From the NCBI GenBank assembly GCA_037893225.1, contig JAZGUH010000143.1, positions 1,054,001 to 1,118,000 of the forward strand: DNA of 64,000 bases, written 5' to 3'. Below the pieces are notes generated by a model, which worked only from the letters and a program-made list of their open reading frames with translations, had not been told where the DNA came from and made no database searches. Positions 41,810 through 54,985 of this stretch are shown here, piece by piece. The position numbers and the translations under genes were made by a program. This DNA is from Hippasteria phrygiana (taxonomy: Eukaryota > Echinodermata > Asteroidea > Valvatida > Goniasteridae). Each line of letters starts with the position of its first letter. The stretch's first letter is position 1.

Positions 41810-43100
41810 AGCCGTTTATGATTCATTAATTAAACACAATCATATTGCAGCCAAAGGCTGAATTACAGCAACATTAAACAGTAAGTTCAAATCGTCACTC
41901 ACACACACATAAATCTGACACACTCATGAGAGACTCGCGGGACTCATGGAAAATTGTAATGCTGCACCTTGCCATATCTTCTAGGGTATTAACAGAGGGC
42001 GCTCTTCCTGCAGTCACAATAACCAAACAAGAACGCGTGGGATCATGATTGGCCCAGGAAGATGACGCAGTCGCTTTGCCGGCTGATTTGAAGTTCCTGT
42101 CCTCGGTCAACCACCTACGCACTGCAGAGGAAAAGCATTGTGCTGCACTGTCTGAAATGCAAAATGCTGGCTAAACAAAAACACCGTGACGGTAATGGAT
42201 TTGAGGAGGGAAACACAAAATGTATCAGGCGGCAGTGAATTTTCATCGAGTATTATAAATAAGCATGTCAGTTCGTACTGCAGTTTGGAATTGAAATAAG
42301 TGCAATTAAATAAACGGCTGGCCATTGTAGATAGGCCTATGTAAATATTCGTAATATAATAAATTCTGCAGCACATGATCGTAATAATGATCTTTAAGAC
42401 ATACAGCTTTATCCCCACCTAGTGGTTGGGGTAAATGCAAGGAAATGTGAACTTGCCCCCCCCCCCCCCCACCCCGGCGGCATTTGATGCGTCATAACAA
42501 TAGTGTTTTGAAGACGGTTTTCAGACGGTTCAGACGTTTTATGCCTTCCCTCCCACAAAATGCTGGATACGCTACTGCTCTCAATGAGGAACTTTATCTT
42601 AGAGAAGGCAAAATTGATAGGGTGGGGAGAATTTCCCCCATTTTGTATTTTTTTGCGAGGGACGGGTGGATGGGAAAAGCCCATAATGTAGGATCACCCC
42701 AAACCCTCAAATTCTTAATCCCACAAAAAATGTAAGCATCGCATGCACAAAAAATACGCATCATATAATAATTCCTGCCTATAAGTTATGCTACCTCTGC
42801 TGTGTTCATGGCGACAAGACATACCTTTCATATCACCTTTTACATGTAGACAAACAGTTTGATCATCCCACAACAAGTTGTTGAGGATTTACGCGCCCAT
42901 GGCTGGTGACTTATTTGTGACAAGAGCATGCAGGGGTAATACCACCAGCTCCAGTTATAATTTTATTAATTGTTTATTAAATGGTTTCTGTTGGGGTGGG
43001 GGTTTTCACGCTGGTAGACTTAGACCAGACTCATTCATCGACATTCCCACCCCTGCAATGGGAGCTGTTGCTGCAGCTGTAGATACGGTACGCAGGCGCT
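41810..43100. other. No supported gene; poly-C tract
   Basis: Contains (CA) and A-rich stretches and a poly-C run at about 42457-42472. Short overlapping frames only. Confidence 0.45.
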
Positions 43101-43370
43101 GATCCAGGGGTGGGGGTGGGGTGTCCAATCCCCCCCCCCCCTGTTCGTTGCCAATCTATTTTTTTGCTTGTAAGGGCCTATGTACCGTATAGCAAACCAG
43201 AAAAGAAATTTAAAGCAAAACCCCATAAAGGTCATATTTTGCGTGTACGGGTAAGAATACAACAAAGAGGTTAAATGGCTCTACCAACGTTGAGAAACGT
43301 TTTGGGCAAATGTACGGAAACAAAATCAGAACCCCCCCCCCTCTGCAAACAATCCTTGATCCGCCCCTGG
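43101..43370 (+). repeat. R1 dispersed repeat, copy 1
   Basis: Runs from GATCCAGGGGTGGGGG through poly-C, CTTGTAAGGGCCTA, GGTCATATTTTGCGTGTACG, GAGGTTAAATGG and CCAACGTTGAGAAA to poly-C and GATCCGCCCCTGG. The ends are roughly inverted (CCAGGGG... and ...CCCCTGG). No ORF. It is the reference copy for the R1 family named here. Confidence 0.85.
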
Positions 43371-44182
43371 TACGTCTCTGTGGCTGTAGCCTCTTTGAAT
43401 TCTGGATCTGGCATCCCATTATGCGTAATCAATGCAGTCGGGTGAGTGTATTAAGTGCTTCCGTCCTAGAACTAGACCACCGGTAAAATACTCTTCCACA
43501 CTTCCCTCGTGGGAAAAACCAAATTCCTCTCTCTCAAAAAACTCGAAACCCACAACCCACCCACCCACCCAAAAGAAAAGCATAAACAGAAAACACGAAA
43601 TTTAAGTTACGGTTAACGGTAGCAAAACAGCTTGCTTGTGGTTGTGGGGGTGTACCAGCTTGCGTCTTTCCGGGCTTATCTCAAATTTTTGCATACCAAA
43701 AGACTGCTAAATTGAGCGTGTCCTAAATTAAGTCACCCGCGACGTGTCCCGAGAAAGGTTGGGATTCTACCTTCAATACAAGATTTTTACTTGAAATACA
43801 AGATCCTGCTACCTGTAAGAGGATAATCACTGAAAGCCACGGGACTAACGGTAAGTTCATCAGTTTGTTTGTGTTTTTGTCATTTTCTTTATAAACATGT
43901 AAACAAAGAAGAATGAACAACAATTAATGTTAAAAGGCACGATGGCAGTCGAACCGAGTGGAGGCACAGCAATCCCTTCTCCTTCACCATCGCTAAGCTG
44001 TGATGAGATAATCGAAATACACATGTACTACAGACGTGTGTTTAATAAATATCCCACCCTTCGTAGTTCTTATCAGACCTTCAGACTATTCATGCTGAGC
44101 AAACATGATTTTTTTAAATGTTTGCATATTAAGTCATTCTGGTAATGAAACCAAAGATTCCTCAGAAACGAATCCATACAGA
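43371..44182. other. No supported gene
   Basis: A 72-codon frame at 43927-44145 has no recognisable domain. Otherwise featureless. Confidence 0.4.
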
Positions 44183-44528
44183 GAAGGGGGGGGGGGATTT
44201 TTGATCGTACATTTGCCAAAAAAATTGACTCCCAAAAAGTTTCGCCTGCAAACAGAATTTTACAAGCGGGGATTGGGGGTGGGGTGGGGTGGGGGTTGAT
44301 GGGGGGGGGGGGGGGGGGGGGACACATACTTTCTCAACGTTGGTGGCGCCATTTAACCTCTTTGATTTCTTCTAACACGTACACGCAAAATATGACCTTT
44401 ACGGGGTTTTGCTTTTCTTTTCTGGTTTGCTACTGTTCTTTAGGCGTAGACCCTTACAAACAAAAACAAAATGGCAAATGAGCAGGGGGTGGGGGTTCCA
44501 CCCCATCCCCCTCTGGATCCGCCCCTGT
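44183..44528 (-). repeat. R1 dispersed repeat, copy 2 (reverse orientation)
   Basis: Contains TTTCTCAACGTTGGTGGCGCC, CATTTAACCTCTTTG and CACGCAAAATATGACCTTTA in reverse order relative to copy 1, with long G runs (about 44300-44321). It ends GGATCCGCCCCTG. Confidence 0.85.
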
Positions 44529-44599
44529 TCCTCATATCGCACTGTAGCTTGAAAGCCTGGAGAAAGCTAGGAAAGTTGCAGGAAGACGACGAAGAAATG

Positions 44600-44755
44600 T
44601 TCAGTTTTAGAGGTAGGAGGAAACCCCAGAATGATAATCTGGGGGAAACCCACTAAAAACCCAATCCACATGTCGGACTGATGGGATTCGAACCCGGGTC
44701 ACAGGTTACGGAGGTGGAAGGCGAAGATAGTACCACTAATTCAACATGACTCCAT
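44600..44755 (-). mobile_element. tRNA-derived SINE
   Basis: On the minus strand the sequence reads GCCTTCCACCTCCGTAACC, then GACCCGGGTTCGAATCCCA, a canonical tRNA T-arm with B-box, followed by a body ending in the plus-strand form GAGGAAACCCCAGAATGA. The T-arm (plus 44672-44692) and variable region are clear. The A-box end near 44755 is degenerate. It is a retroposed Pol III element rather than a tRNA gene, because no full cloverleaf forms. Confidence 0.7.
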
Positions 44756-45626
44756 TGACTCTCCCTTTTGCCTTCCCTGAACATATTTTTCTAAATTACA
44801 GTTTCGAGGCCTATGTATATAGTTGAGGAATGAAAATACAACATTTACCTCGCTCCAGGATTGCTATAGCTTTTAATTCTGAGCCTTTTGGGTAAGCTGA
44901 CGTGAAAATGGGCTCCATTTCGCCCTCGAATGAAGAGAAGGTCTTGTTTGGAGGAGAATTTCTCCCCAAACTTAACAGTTACACCCCCAATAAAAAAAGA
45001 AAACTTGAATATGACAAGTCAAGCTTTTTTGGGGTGTATAGTTTATTCACCTTGGAAAGTTGTAAGTGTTTTTCCTGATTTTTTTAGGTCTGGTATTTAT
45101 CGTTGTTATGGAAAATTATTTGAGGGTGAACCCCTGAGGCTCCAAAATCTGGACACAAAATAGTTGACAGTACATTGCATACCGTCTTTCTTTAATTACT
45201 CTGTGCCATCGAGTGCACTACTCGTCAACGCTAGCGTCAAATCAAATCGTGGATGCATTGACAATACACGTTGGAGATGAAGGTACATAGATAGATAGAA
45301 CTTTATTAAATCCACCAAACTGGAAATTACATGTCATCGTCTCTCATTAAGAAAATTTATTAAAAAAATTAAAGTTGTTAAAATACATCACATGTTGTAC
45401 CAAAATTACACACCATAATATTCATCGAGACATTACAACTTCACACAAACACTAAAAGATAAACTATACAAAACACATACTTCTGGAGACTTCAAAAAAG
45501 GTTATATTCAAACTGTATTAAAACTGTACCCTAAAATTACCTTTAAAAATAGATGTATTCTCAAAAAAACTTCATCTTGTAATAATATCATTGTGGTATT
45601 TGATGGCCCTGCCCGTTAAGAAAGAA
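44756..45626. other. No supported gene; retroposon tail at 45285-45320
   Basis: ATAGATAGATAGAACTTTAT at about 45286, read on the minus strand, is an AATAAAG-TTCTATC(TATC)n type 3' end as found on SINE/LINE insertions. The body (45320-45620, to higher coordinates on the minus strand's 5' side) is not recognisable. Confidence 0.4.
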
Positions 45627-45770
45627 GGTACTCTTTCTCGACGTTGGTGGCGTCATTTAACCCCCTGGATTTGTTCTTACCTGTAAACGCAAAGTATAGA
45701 TCTATACAGGGTTTCTGTTTTTCTGGTGTGCAACTGTAGGCTTACAAAAAATATAATAAAATAATACAAG
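45627..45770 (-). repeat. R1 dispersed repeat, diverged partial copy
   Basis: CTTTCTCGACGTTGGTGGCG, CATTTAACC and ACGCAAAGTAT appear in the order of the reverse-orientation R1 at 44183. Both poly-C/G flanks are lost. Confidence 0.65.
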
Positions 45771-46526
45771 TTTTCACGGCCAATTGGCGAATTTTTCTGA
45801 TCATTTTCGTTATTGGACATTCAAATTCGCGTGGTTTTTACACATCTGATCAAATAGAGGTTTCTTTGTCACTGTTCGGGCATTCAATTTCAATTTTTAA
45901 GCACCCAAGTTCTTTTTGCTAATGTTTGTTATAGTTTAGGGGCATTCTATTTCGTTTTGGTGCATTTAAGACTTCATTTGTTGCATTCTTACATTGATTT
46001 TTGTGACATCCTTTGACGGTTGACGTATTCAAATTAGCGAAAGTCGGTGTGCATATGACGTGTGACCATGCTTTTGTTTTTTTATTCGTTTAGGGGCAAT
46101 CATTTTCATCAAAAGGTCATGCAAACTAATAAGATTTGTATTGATATGTTTTCCTATATGTCTTTTAAGGTTTTTGTAAAAAAACAATTATCTGTAACAT
46201 ATATAATGTAACATCTGAACTGATATGAGGGATGGATGATGTAACGAACTAATAATATGAAATGAAATGGGCTAATGAATTTCTTTTTCAACCCCTTACT
46301 GCTGTTCCAGACGAAATGTAATGAACATTGCCATACTTAATTTGAATGCATCTTTTACAGGCAGGAATGAAGGTAAAATACGATAGAATGCTCGGATAGT
46401 GAATTTGAATGATTATTTTGGATTGTCGAATGACGATCTGCGTGATCATTCAATCTCAATCTAAATTGAATGAGCCAGGCGTTAAAATGAACGAAAACAT
46501 GGTGAAATTGGCTGGGAAAACCTATA
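45766..46526. mobile_element. Possible fold-back element with repeated CATTCAA words
   Basis: GTTTTCACGGCCAATT near 45769 pairs imperfectly with AATTGGCTGGGAAAAC near 46506, and CATTTT...CATTCAA blocks continue the match inward on both sides. The interior repeats GGGGCATTC or GGACATTCAA-like words. No ORF. Confidence 0.4.
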
Positions 46527-46529
46527 ATA

Positions 46530-48060
46530 AAAATAAGTACATAAATTAAATAAATAAATAAAATTACAAAACAGTTTCAAAAATTGGCAAATTGTGCTTT
46601 TACAAGGAGTGCCTTAAGGGGTTCCACGCACAAGGGTAACAATGCGGACAATGGGACCCACATTTCTTGGGGTCCCACGAGAAAAATGCTATGGAGTTTG
46701 AGATTTCAATAGAAACAAAGGAGAACGAAAGTAGGAAAGTAGGGTGAACAATAGTGGTTTCCTCATAAGGATGCATGTGTGTTTTTATTTTCGGTACCCT
46801 GTGGAGATATGAGGACAACAGAGGACAAAATAGTGAAAAGCTTCTCCACAGAGAATTTCTAAAGAGGGTGATGTCTCCATGTCAACACTATTGACTCTTT
46901 TCTAATAACTGGCTCGTTCATATAAATTAGCAATGGTGACCCCGGATCAAAATTATCAATAATCGAATAGTATTAGACAGAAAGGAATAAGCAACAGGCA
47001 ACAATTTAACAAGTATTAATTAAACAATTGTATTTACAATAATTATTTATAGCGATATTTACAAGGATCCAAATCTTGTTTATATCTTAGCGGGTTTCAA
47101 CCAGGCTTCGGGGTTAGCCTTAGCGTCACTACATTTCACAGATTTTCTAAAAGTCAGGTGTATTTCTTACACCGTCTTTACTATTCTACGAGGTTGTAAC
47201 TCATAAATTCTAGCAAGTCAATTATCTTTATCACTAAAGTTGCTTATTAATTTAGTAGTGACTCGCAGGTTGCGCACAATCAACTCTCCCAAGAGCGCTC
47301 AAAATTAATTCAAATACTGATCGTTTCGTATCACCTTTACTTGTGTACAGTACCGGTATTAATAAACCACACAGGTTTTCTAGCATCTGCACTGATCACT
47401 GAGTCTTCTTCGCATAGTTCCCTTAAAGGTGAATTTTATATACAAATAGTTTCCACCTTTTGAGACAAAATCCCACTGGGTTTTGAAACGGGTTTCAAAA
47501 GTAGTCCTGTATAAAAGTAGATGGGCGTGGCCACTCAACCTTTGTTACCGATGGAAATACGGTTCGCCCAACCTGTCTAAGCCTCTCTCTCTCTCTCTCG
47601 TTCAAGTGGAGAGGTTTCACCCTGAATCTACGGCCATCTATAATAATAAGATAACCAAAACCTAAAATGCATTTCTTCTTCTGAGTTCAACCAAAGCAAT
47701 AAAATGATATCTATGCAAACAGTACTCTTCCCACCAACCTGGTAAGGACTTTATATTGTTTCTACACACTAATCCACCCACATAGACTAAGCACACGTTT
47801 ACTCGTGAGGACACTTCCAGACAAAAGAAAATTCGTGAGGACAGTATTGTTCCCCCTTGTTATACCCTCTCTTTTTGTCCTCACCGGTACGTCAATAATA
47901 GAACAGTATGATCGTCATTCATTTGATTTCACAACATGGCAATATGTAATAAGTCTAGCTTGAATTTTATATAAATGCATCATTATGTATGATTATAAAA
48001 TCTATCTTAGTTTGGCTTCATAGCAAACGTTCGGTATAATATGCAATGATAATTGAATAT
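46530..48060. other. No supported gene; CT microsatellite
   Basis: AT-rich, with a (CT)n run at about 47581-47599. No recognisable coding sequence. Confidence 0.45.
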
Positions 48061-48096
48061 CTAAATAAGCCAATACATATTTAATTTAGCACTTAC

Positions 48097-48315
48097 GGTT
48101 GTGATGTTTCTGGTGCCGGGCTGAGTGTTACAGGATGGTACAAGTGACACTTGGACCGGGGACTGCATAGACCTATAAAAGAACTTTCTTAGGCACTGAT
48201 TTTGCCGAGCATGAAAAGAACTGGATTTTGTGGCGGGTTTCCACACAAATCCGGCGGTTCTTCTAACCTGCTGTACTCGGGTGTCTTCGGGCAGTTTATA
48301 TCGGCCATTAAACAC
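48097..48315 (-). CDS. Tentative exon ending in a consensus splice donor
   Basis: ATG at 48315 opens 73 codons (MFNGRYKLPEDTRVQQVRR, then SPVQVSLVPSCNTQPGTRN) that run up to a good GTAAGT donor at 48096-48091. Upstream (higher coordinates) lies a (CT)n tract and a mixed-composition region with ACGTCAC, which could be a promoter area. An ATG one base off gives a shorter frame. I recognise no domain and see no downstream exon, so it may be chance. Confidence 0.2.
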
Positions 48316-48376
48316 TCAAGCTAACACTGGCTTTCTTCCGCTGAGAAGCTGAAGGCGTTCTGCCCAACGTTTTCTC

Positions 48377-48412
48377 TTTTTTTCTCTCTCTCTCTCTCTC
48401 TGTCTCTGTCAT
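48377..48412. repeat. (CT)n microsatellite
   Basis: About nine CT repeats bordered by T-rich sequence. Confidence 0.9.
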
Positions 48413-48733
48413 TTACATACACATCTGAACTGAACAACAATGCCACCGACTACTTATTGTTTACGATGATGAAAAGGAATGTCGGAACACTATCTGTAAT
48501 TTTACGTCACGCCACGCACATCTTAAATCTGAGTGGTCTCGGTGTGACGGCGCGGGAACATTTGTTTGTTCTTATTGGACAAACACTTTGAGGGGCTTCC
48601 ACTTTTTTGGGGAGGGGTGGCTACTGCCGAGCGTTCTGAGGTGCGCGACGAAAAAAAATGTTGTGACACTCCACAAGGAAAAAGGTGTAGAAAGTTTGTG
48701 TGTGTAAGTTTGTTTTTGCATTCAATAGGGGAC

Positions 48734-48780
48734 CTCTAACAATAGAGGACAATATGGTCCCCGATTGAAGGCGTTTACAC
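48734..48780. repeat. Second copy of the GGTCC(A/C)CGATT repeat
   Basis: AGGACAATATGGTCCCCGAT followed by TGAAGGCGTTTACA matches 2621-2760 in order and spacing. Confidence 0.55.
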
Positions 48781-49097
48781 GTCGACACAACTAACATCAG
48801 GCAATCGATTCATCGGTAACATTAAGGAACTAAATTCTTTTGCAAGTGTTCTTGTCACAAAAATTGTCAATAAAAAATACAAAAAAACAGGAACTAACAA
48901 CCACAAAAAAATGCTGAAACGGAAGCTTTAGACATTTTTGTGTTACGTCACAATGGTTCCCATTATATTGCGAATAAACGGTATCTATTCAAAAGAGAGA
49001 TCGTTGGTCACAGCAGTTCATCGAGAAAACTGGCCTCCGTGTCTCGCTCTGCATTTGCAGTGAATATCTGATTGTTGAATCTTATAAACAAGTACTT

Positions 49098-49468
49098 CCA
49101 GGGGAGGATCGGGGGGGGGGGGGGGGGGGGTGGGGGGGGGGGGGGGGGGGTTCGGGGTCGAAAGCCCCCAGCTCGTTGCCATTTTCTTTTTTCGCTTGTA
49201 AGGTCCTACGCCTAAAGAATGATGCAAACTAGAAAAGCAAAACCCTGTAAAGGTCATATTTTGCGTGTACGGGTAAGAACAAAACAAAGAGGTTAAATGG
49301 TGCCACCAACGTTGAGAAAGTGTGTCCCCCCACCCCGCTTGTAAAAGATTTTTCGCAGGCGAAACATTTTGGGAGTAAACTGTTTGGGCCAATGTACGAA
49401 ACAAAATCAGAATCCCACTCCCCCCCCCCCCACCCGCCATCTGCAAACAATCTTGGATCTGCCCCTGA
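49098..49468 (+). repeat. R1 dispersed repeat at the head of unit A
   Basis: Complete copy with both ends (CCAGGGGAGGATC and GGATCTGCCCCTG). It includes GTAAAAGATTTTTCGCAGGC and AACATTTTGGGAGTAAACT, plus long G runs (about 49110-49150). Confidence 0.85.
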
Positions 49469-50664
49469 CTTCCCTCGCTCACCATGCATCAAAATATATA
49501 ACGATAGGCATCGGGCCTTTTTATATGCTGTCATAGTTTGCTTGGTGAATGTAGAATCTATTTAAATGTATACTTGCAGATGTCTGAGTGTTGTATTCCA
49601 ATACACATTGCTGATCAATGGTTCACATTCCAAAACCCTGAAAAGATCCGAAAATAATGCTTTGAAATTAAAGATGTACTGCCTGTGCCCTCCAAACATT
49701 GATTTTTCTTCTTTTTTATGTTTTCTTTGTAACATGCTGTATTTTGTATTTTATTTTTCTATTTTGGGCATCTGCAATCCTCAAAAAGGCTTATGTACGC
49801 AGAGATACACCCGAATTATTGTCGGGTCGAAATAATTCATTCGATGACTCATTCAAAAATAAAAGTGAATATATCTACCATTATTACAAGGGACCAGTCG
49901 GAAATCGCATTCCTCCGTTTTGTGCTACAGGCAAAAACACCATTCAGGGTCGATTTTCGTTTTATTGCTTAAAATGCTAGTTTATGTAAAATATCTAAGT
50001 ACAATAGAATGTTTTAAACAGATTTTAGTAAGGTATTCACTGATAATAACCGGAATTTGTGTTTAGTTGTCTTTATAAGGTTCGGTTATTTTTCGATTTG
50101 TGTACACCGCCATTTTTAATGCAATCATAACAAACTTGCTATCAATTTAAAGCTTGTGATCTAAACTCTTTATTGATTGGCCGATCTGACCGATATTTCC
50201 ACAAATAAACAAATAAGAGACACTTTTAGGAAAAACCAAGGATACCTCCTAATCGTGAGCCGTTCAGCAGTGCGGAAATGACTTTATCGCTTGATTTCTA
50301 CAATAGTGCTCGATCATCTAAAATAATACTACAATTATCATAACTTTCTAAAAAACTGCTCCGATTTTAATAATTTGTTCATCATTTTAAAGCTTGTGAT
50401 GTGTTCTTTCAAATGGTATATAAATCTAGAAAATCATACACATTTCCTCAGTTCTGATTGGTCAGTTGCTGCGTAATGAGATTCGTGCAGGAGAACATTA
50501 GATTTACGTCCAAAACCCGTTAAAACTAAAGATGGTGATGTTTTTTACAGGGGGAAAACCCGTTATTTTAGGGAATTTGTTTTACAGTGTGGCGGTCCAC
50601 GTGTGGTGGTATTGTTTACATTTAAAGCATCTGATCACGTGAGTGGAAAAGGATTTATGCGTGG

Positions 50665-50672
50665 TATATATA
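50665..50672 (+). promoter_or_regulatory. TATA-box-like site in unit A (also 56925-56932 in B)
   Basis: TATATATA within GCGTGGTATATATAGTTTAG follows a CACGTG-containing stretch (GATCACGTGAG). It is altered to TATAATAG in unit C. There is no supported gene downstream, so promoter function is only a possibility. Confidence 0.2.
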
Positions 50673-53600
50673 GTTTAGAAATCATTACGTCAACCAGCGT
50701 ACAGCATACGGCTGTTTGATGATAGCCTCCATATCTCCCCCAAGTTAATAACGATGCCTTTTAGGTGTTCGAAATCGCTGCATCTGGTGCTCTTACATAA
50801 CTGTTTTTTTTACCCCAGAGACAGCGATGAAACTACGGCTACTTTGCAGGAGACTACCGGGGCACTAAAGGGGTGCACTAAATTTTCTATAGGGGCACTG
50901 CAGGAAACCTTGCCCACAGACGTCTCGGTTTTCGTTTGTTGGCGGAATGATTTCGAATATACTAAATCATATTTGGAATGTACTAAATCATGCTTGGAAT
51001 GTACTGAATAATGTTTCGAGGGAACGAAATGGATTTCGAGGGAAAGAACACTTCGTTTGAACGAAATAAAGGAAACAAACATTTCGTGCCCGCCCCTTTG
51101 TTTAGGGCACAAACAAAACATAAACACACTGGGTCACGAAGCAGTAGCGTAGCCACTATGGGAACTCGTGCGCCGCTCTGGAAATGTTGTGATTTTTTTT
51201 AATGGTTCAGGGGCTGTATAGCGCGTTGATATGCGTTTAGTTCGGACGTCATTTGTAAAGGCTCTGGAATTAAAGCACCATCCATTAAAAAGTTGAACTC
51301 CGAATTTCAAATTATTTTGCAGGGATACTTGTTTACAAACATTTTTAAATGTGGTCCTGAAAATCTGGGGAAAAATGTACTTGACCCCATTAAAAATGAC
51401 GCCGCCCCCTTTTCCCAGCAAAAAGAACCTGGCCGTGCTACTAACTGGAACTACGCCTTTCCGCCTACCAATACCCGAAGGAATTCGTCTTCAATTTGTT
51501 TCTTTTCTTTTTCGCCTGAGGTTGTGACTTCCCTGTCGCACATCCTGCAATTAAAATAACTTCAATGGAAATTGAATCAAAGAAAAGCTTTCTTTTTGCC
51601 AATAGAACATACATCAATCAAACTATTTTTGGCATTTTTAACAGCAGCTTGAAAATACATTAAAGCCATTGGAGTACGCCAGCTGTTAAAGACTCTCTAG
51701 CCCTAACATTCATTTTGATATCTTTTTTTGTTTTGAATAAAGGTTCATCAATACAGACGGAACGAATTTGACTAAACAGACAAAAATAATGCAACAATAT
51801 TTTGTTGGCACAGGGGGAGGAGAGTTGGTCTCACTGACGGCAGAAGTTTCCCGGCCTGGTTCTATGGGTCTGAAAATTTGAATAATTTATCTGGAATATT
51901 TTGAAAAATTATTCTCTATTTAGATCTGGGCCCAGGAAAACCGTACGGTTGGCAATTCAAAATGTCGCCACCCTATCACCTACCTTTGATCGTAACCCTT
52001 TATACCTAGAAGAAAAAAAACAGTGTTAACTTTCAACTGTCAAATTTGTATTTGTGCCTTTGGAGATATAACCGCCACATGTTGTTTCTTTTCAGTACAA
52101 ATTTTAACTCCTATGTCTGAAAATGTATCACCTGCAATAGCCCCTGATTTAGCCCAAAATACACGAAAACTACGAGTAACTGTAAAAAAAATGTGCTTAG
52201 TGAGCACAAAAAAGTCAGCATTAGGCATAATGCGTGGAGGCCAACCAGATACGGTTAAAAGCATGCAGGTCGAAGAGTGTCTCTATTCGCGAATTTTCAT
52301 TGAAATTACGGTAATGAACTATTGTATAACTCCTAAACCCTCTGGACTTGTAGATATATATAGTAATGGAAGCGTCATTGTCACACAAAACGTTTATATA
52401 CAGAGGAACTTGATGACGAGTCCTGTGAGAAGCTCCTGAATAAACAGCAGGACACATAGGCCTACTGGAGATATTTTGAAGTTCACGAGACAGTCTTTAA
52501 TATCGAACCATGACCACACTGTCTGCTCCCATAGGAGCAATTTCCCATATGAGCAATATTGTACATTAAGACCAATAACCACAAAATATGATCCAAGGTC
52601 AAATATCTCTTTTAATGTCTTTAACAGTGCATCAAATGGCGTTTCGAGTGACCCAAAGGTCAAAGCAGCATTACTATCTTATGGATTTGGAATTTTAACG
52701 AATTTTTAGGGAAATTAATCAATTTTGTATTATTTTCTTCTAGTAATATAAAGATCAGTTATCAGTTATTGACAATAGGTTGGTAAAAGGTTGAAGAAAC
52801 AATCGTATGTAATTAATTATGGTAAATGTGTAACAACAAATGTCAACACAAATATCTGCTTGTCAACTGGCGTCTAGAAAACTGAACCTCGGTACGTTTG
52901 ATATTACAAAACAGACCACTTAAACAATCAACAGCAACAAACAAACAAACAGAGACATTTAAGTCCGCTCATATTAAGCACCCGTTGATAAAAACAAACG
53001 ATTCTTTTACAGCCTGGCTTATCATATATTTCGAGCTCCATATCAACAAGGCATGATTTCAAATTTCAGAGTGGAAGTGCCCGATTATACTGACAGGTAA
53101 ATGAATTAAGAGAATGCCTAGGTAAAGGTCTGCCTTGTATTGATTATAACAAGATGTGATGCTTCAACAAATTCAAGTTTCCGTGTGAATGTTTCTCTAT
53201 TTTCTAACCAAATCAGATCATGACAAAAAGCCTCAGACAACAATGAAGAAGTCGGTTTTAAATGTTGGATGTTAAACTGAGTGTGCGGCACCTAAATGTA
53301 GCCCAAACCTTGAATGTATACCCCAACTCTACATAAATGTAGATAATAATAATAAATCTGTATAGTCACAACCCTTTGCCCAAGCTCGAGCCCTAAGGTT
53401 GCATGTAACGCTCGGGCTATATTCAGGTACAGGGTTGGAACTACATTGGGCTTGGGCTACATAACAGGGTTGGGGCTACAATAAAGAGTTCTTGCCACAT
53501 TTAGGTTCAGAGTTATAGCGCTACATTTAGGAACTCTATTTCACCCAGATAGTACGTATAAGAAAGAAAAACTGGTTTCCCCTGTAAATTAGACCCTTGT

Positions 53601-53713
53601 ACCGCTGGGGATACGTCCACTTTCTTCGAGACCAGATGACGTATTAGATCCTTCCAAGCCCCACCAATCTTTTCAGCCCTACCAAAGCCCTACCAATCAG
53701 TGCCGGCGGTGGG

Positions 53714-53749
<36 letters not shown>

Positions 53750-54681
53750 TTCAGCTAAAATATTAATTCTGTTGATTTCCTTCGCTGTTCAGATTCGTAA
53801 CTATAGTGTTGAAAGTAGAGTGTTCTGTGCACACAGTTGGGCCATAGCATTATATAAACATTCATAGACAAAACACTCCACCACATGCAACCGTCTATTT
53901 TGGACGTATTATTCACACCTGATAGTTCATTACTTGCCCCATAGCTTTTGGAAATTGGATACTATATTGAGCTGCACCACCCCACTAATAGTTCCTTGCC
54001 CTCACTCTCCTCCCACCACCCCCACCCCCCCACCCCCCCCCCCCCCCCCCCCACAACCCCCCCCCCCCCACCCAACCCCCCCAACCCCCCCCCCCAAATA
54101 AAAAACCAACCCAAAACACACACCAAAACCACAACAAAACCTGTACGGAGTCTCGCGCCGCCACCATCGGGCGTCGCGCGAGGGAAAGCAGGGAAACCCC
54201 CCCCTCCCTCGGAAATATAGAAAATGAGAAAAAATGAGAAAAGAAAAGAGGGTACGAGAGTCAATGTCGTACTGAATTGAATGATATACCCTCAAAACCT
54301 GCGGAAAGGGGCCTAAAATGCGGCTATATACACAAACAGGCCTAGGTATCCTGGTCTTCGAACAAAGCGTCGAGTGATGCTCCAGCACCACCCCTCCCCT
54401 TTCGATTTTTCCACGGCCGGTAATTTCTCCTTTTGGCTGCTTTCTGGTGAGTGCTTTTCCCTCTCTAAAAAAATCCTGGCGATGCCCATGGCCTGCCACT
54501 GAAGGGCAACAGAATGCTGTGCCTTGAGCCTGGCCTCGTGTTCTGTCATGCTTAACCATCAAGTCATTGAGACTTAAGTCAGAATTTACCCAGGCGGACG
54601 TCTCGTTGTTAACAACGTGAAAGTGTGTTCCAGACTCCACGAATGTTCCTTCAACGAACTCAAGCGTCATCACACATCCGA

Positions 54682-54985
54682 GGGGGGTTCGGGGTCGAAA
54701 CCCCCCCAGCTCGTTGCCATTTTTTTTTGCTTGTAAGGGCCTACGCCTAAAGATGCAAACCAGAAAAGCAAAACCCTGTAAAGAGATCGTATTTTGCGTG
54801 TACGGGTAAGAACAAAACAAAGAGGTTAAATGGCGCCACCAACGTTGAGAAAGTGTGTCCCCCCAAAAAGAAAAACATTTTGGGAGTAAACTTATTGGGC
54901 AAATGTACGAAAACAAATCCAGCCCCCCCCCCCCCCCCCCCCCCCCCCCCCCACCTTCGCTTGCAAATCCTGGATCCGCCAATGA
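54682..54985 (+). repeat. R1 dispersed repeat at the A/B junction
   Basis: Lacks the outer CCAGGGG end, which is replaced by unit tail sequence. Otherwise it has the same block order as the other R1 copies, with a C run at about 54922-54952. Confidence 0.85.

Larger units (their letters stand above)
49098..54681. repeat. Macro-tandem repeat unit A (5.58 kb)
   Basis: First copy of a long direct repeat. It begins with an R1 copy (49098-49468, with the full CCAGGGG end), then sequence at 49475-50440 matching 54990-55970, and 50440-53760 matching 56700-60030 at an offset of 6260 bp. By eye, 51241-51710 and its counterpart differ at about one position. Unit A lacks the 0.72-kb block present in B and C. 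It has a 40-G run at about 53708-53747, C-rich runs at about 54008-54095, and a GTAGCCC/GGGCTACA-rich stretch at 53290-53530. Open frames inside are short and change length between copies because of 1-2-bp indels (around 52195 and 52229), so I treat the unit as non-coding. Confidence 0.9.

Noticed and set aside
44672..44755. Functional tRNA gene on the minus strand
   Set aside because: The T-arm and B-box are good, but the 5' half does not form acceptor and D stems, and it continues into a SINE body.
50754..52439. Several 60-140-codon frames repeated in units A, B and C
   Set aside because: Their duplication follows from the macro-repeat. Frames differ between copies through 1-2-bp indels (for example the 138-codon frame in A is 81 codons in B), which argues against coding.
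53948..54220. Proline-rich and Gly/Trp-rich frames around 54 kb and 60.3 kb
   Set aside because: They are produced by long C/G tracts, and lengths differ between macro-repeat copies.
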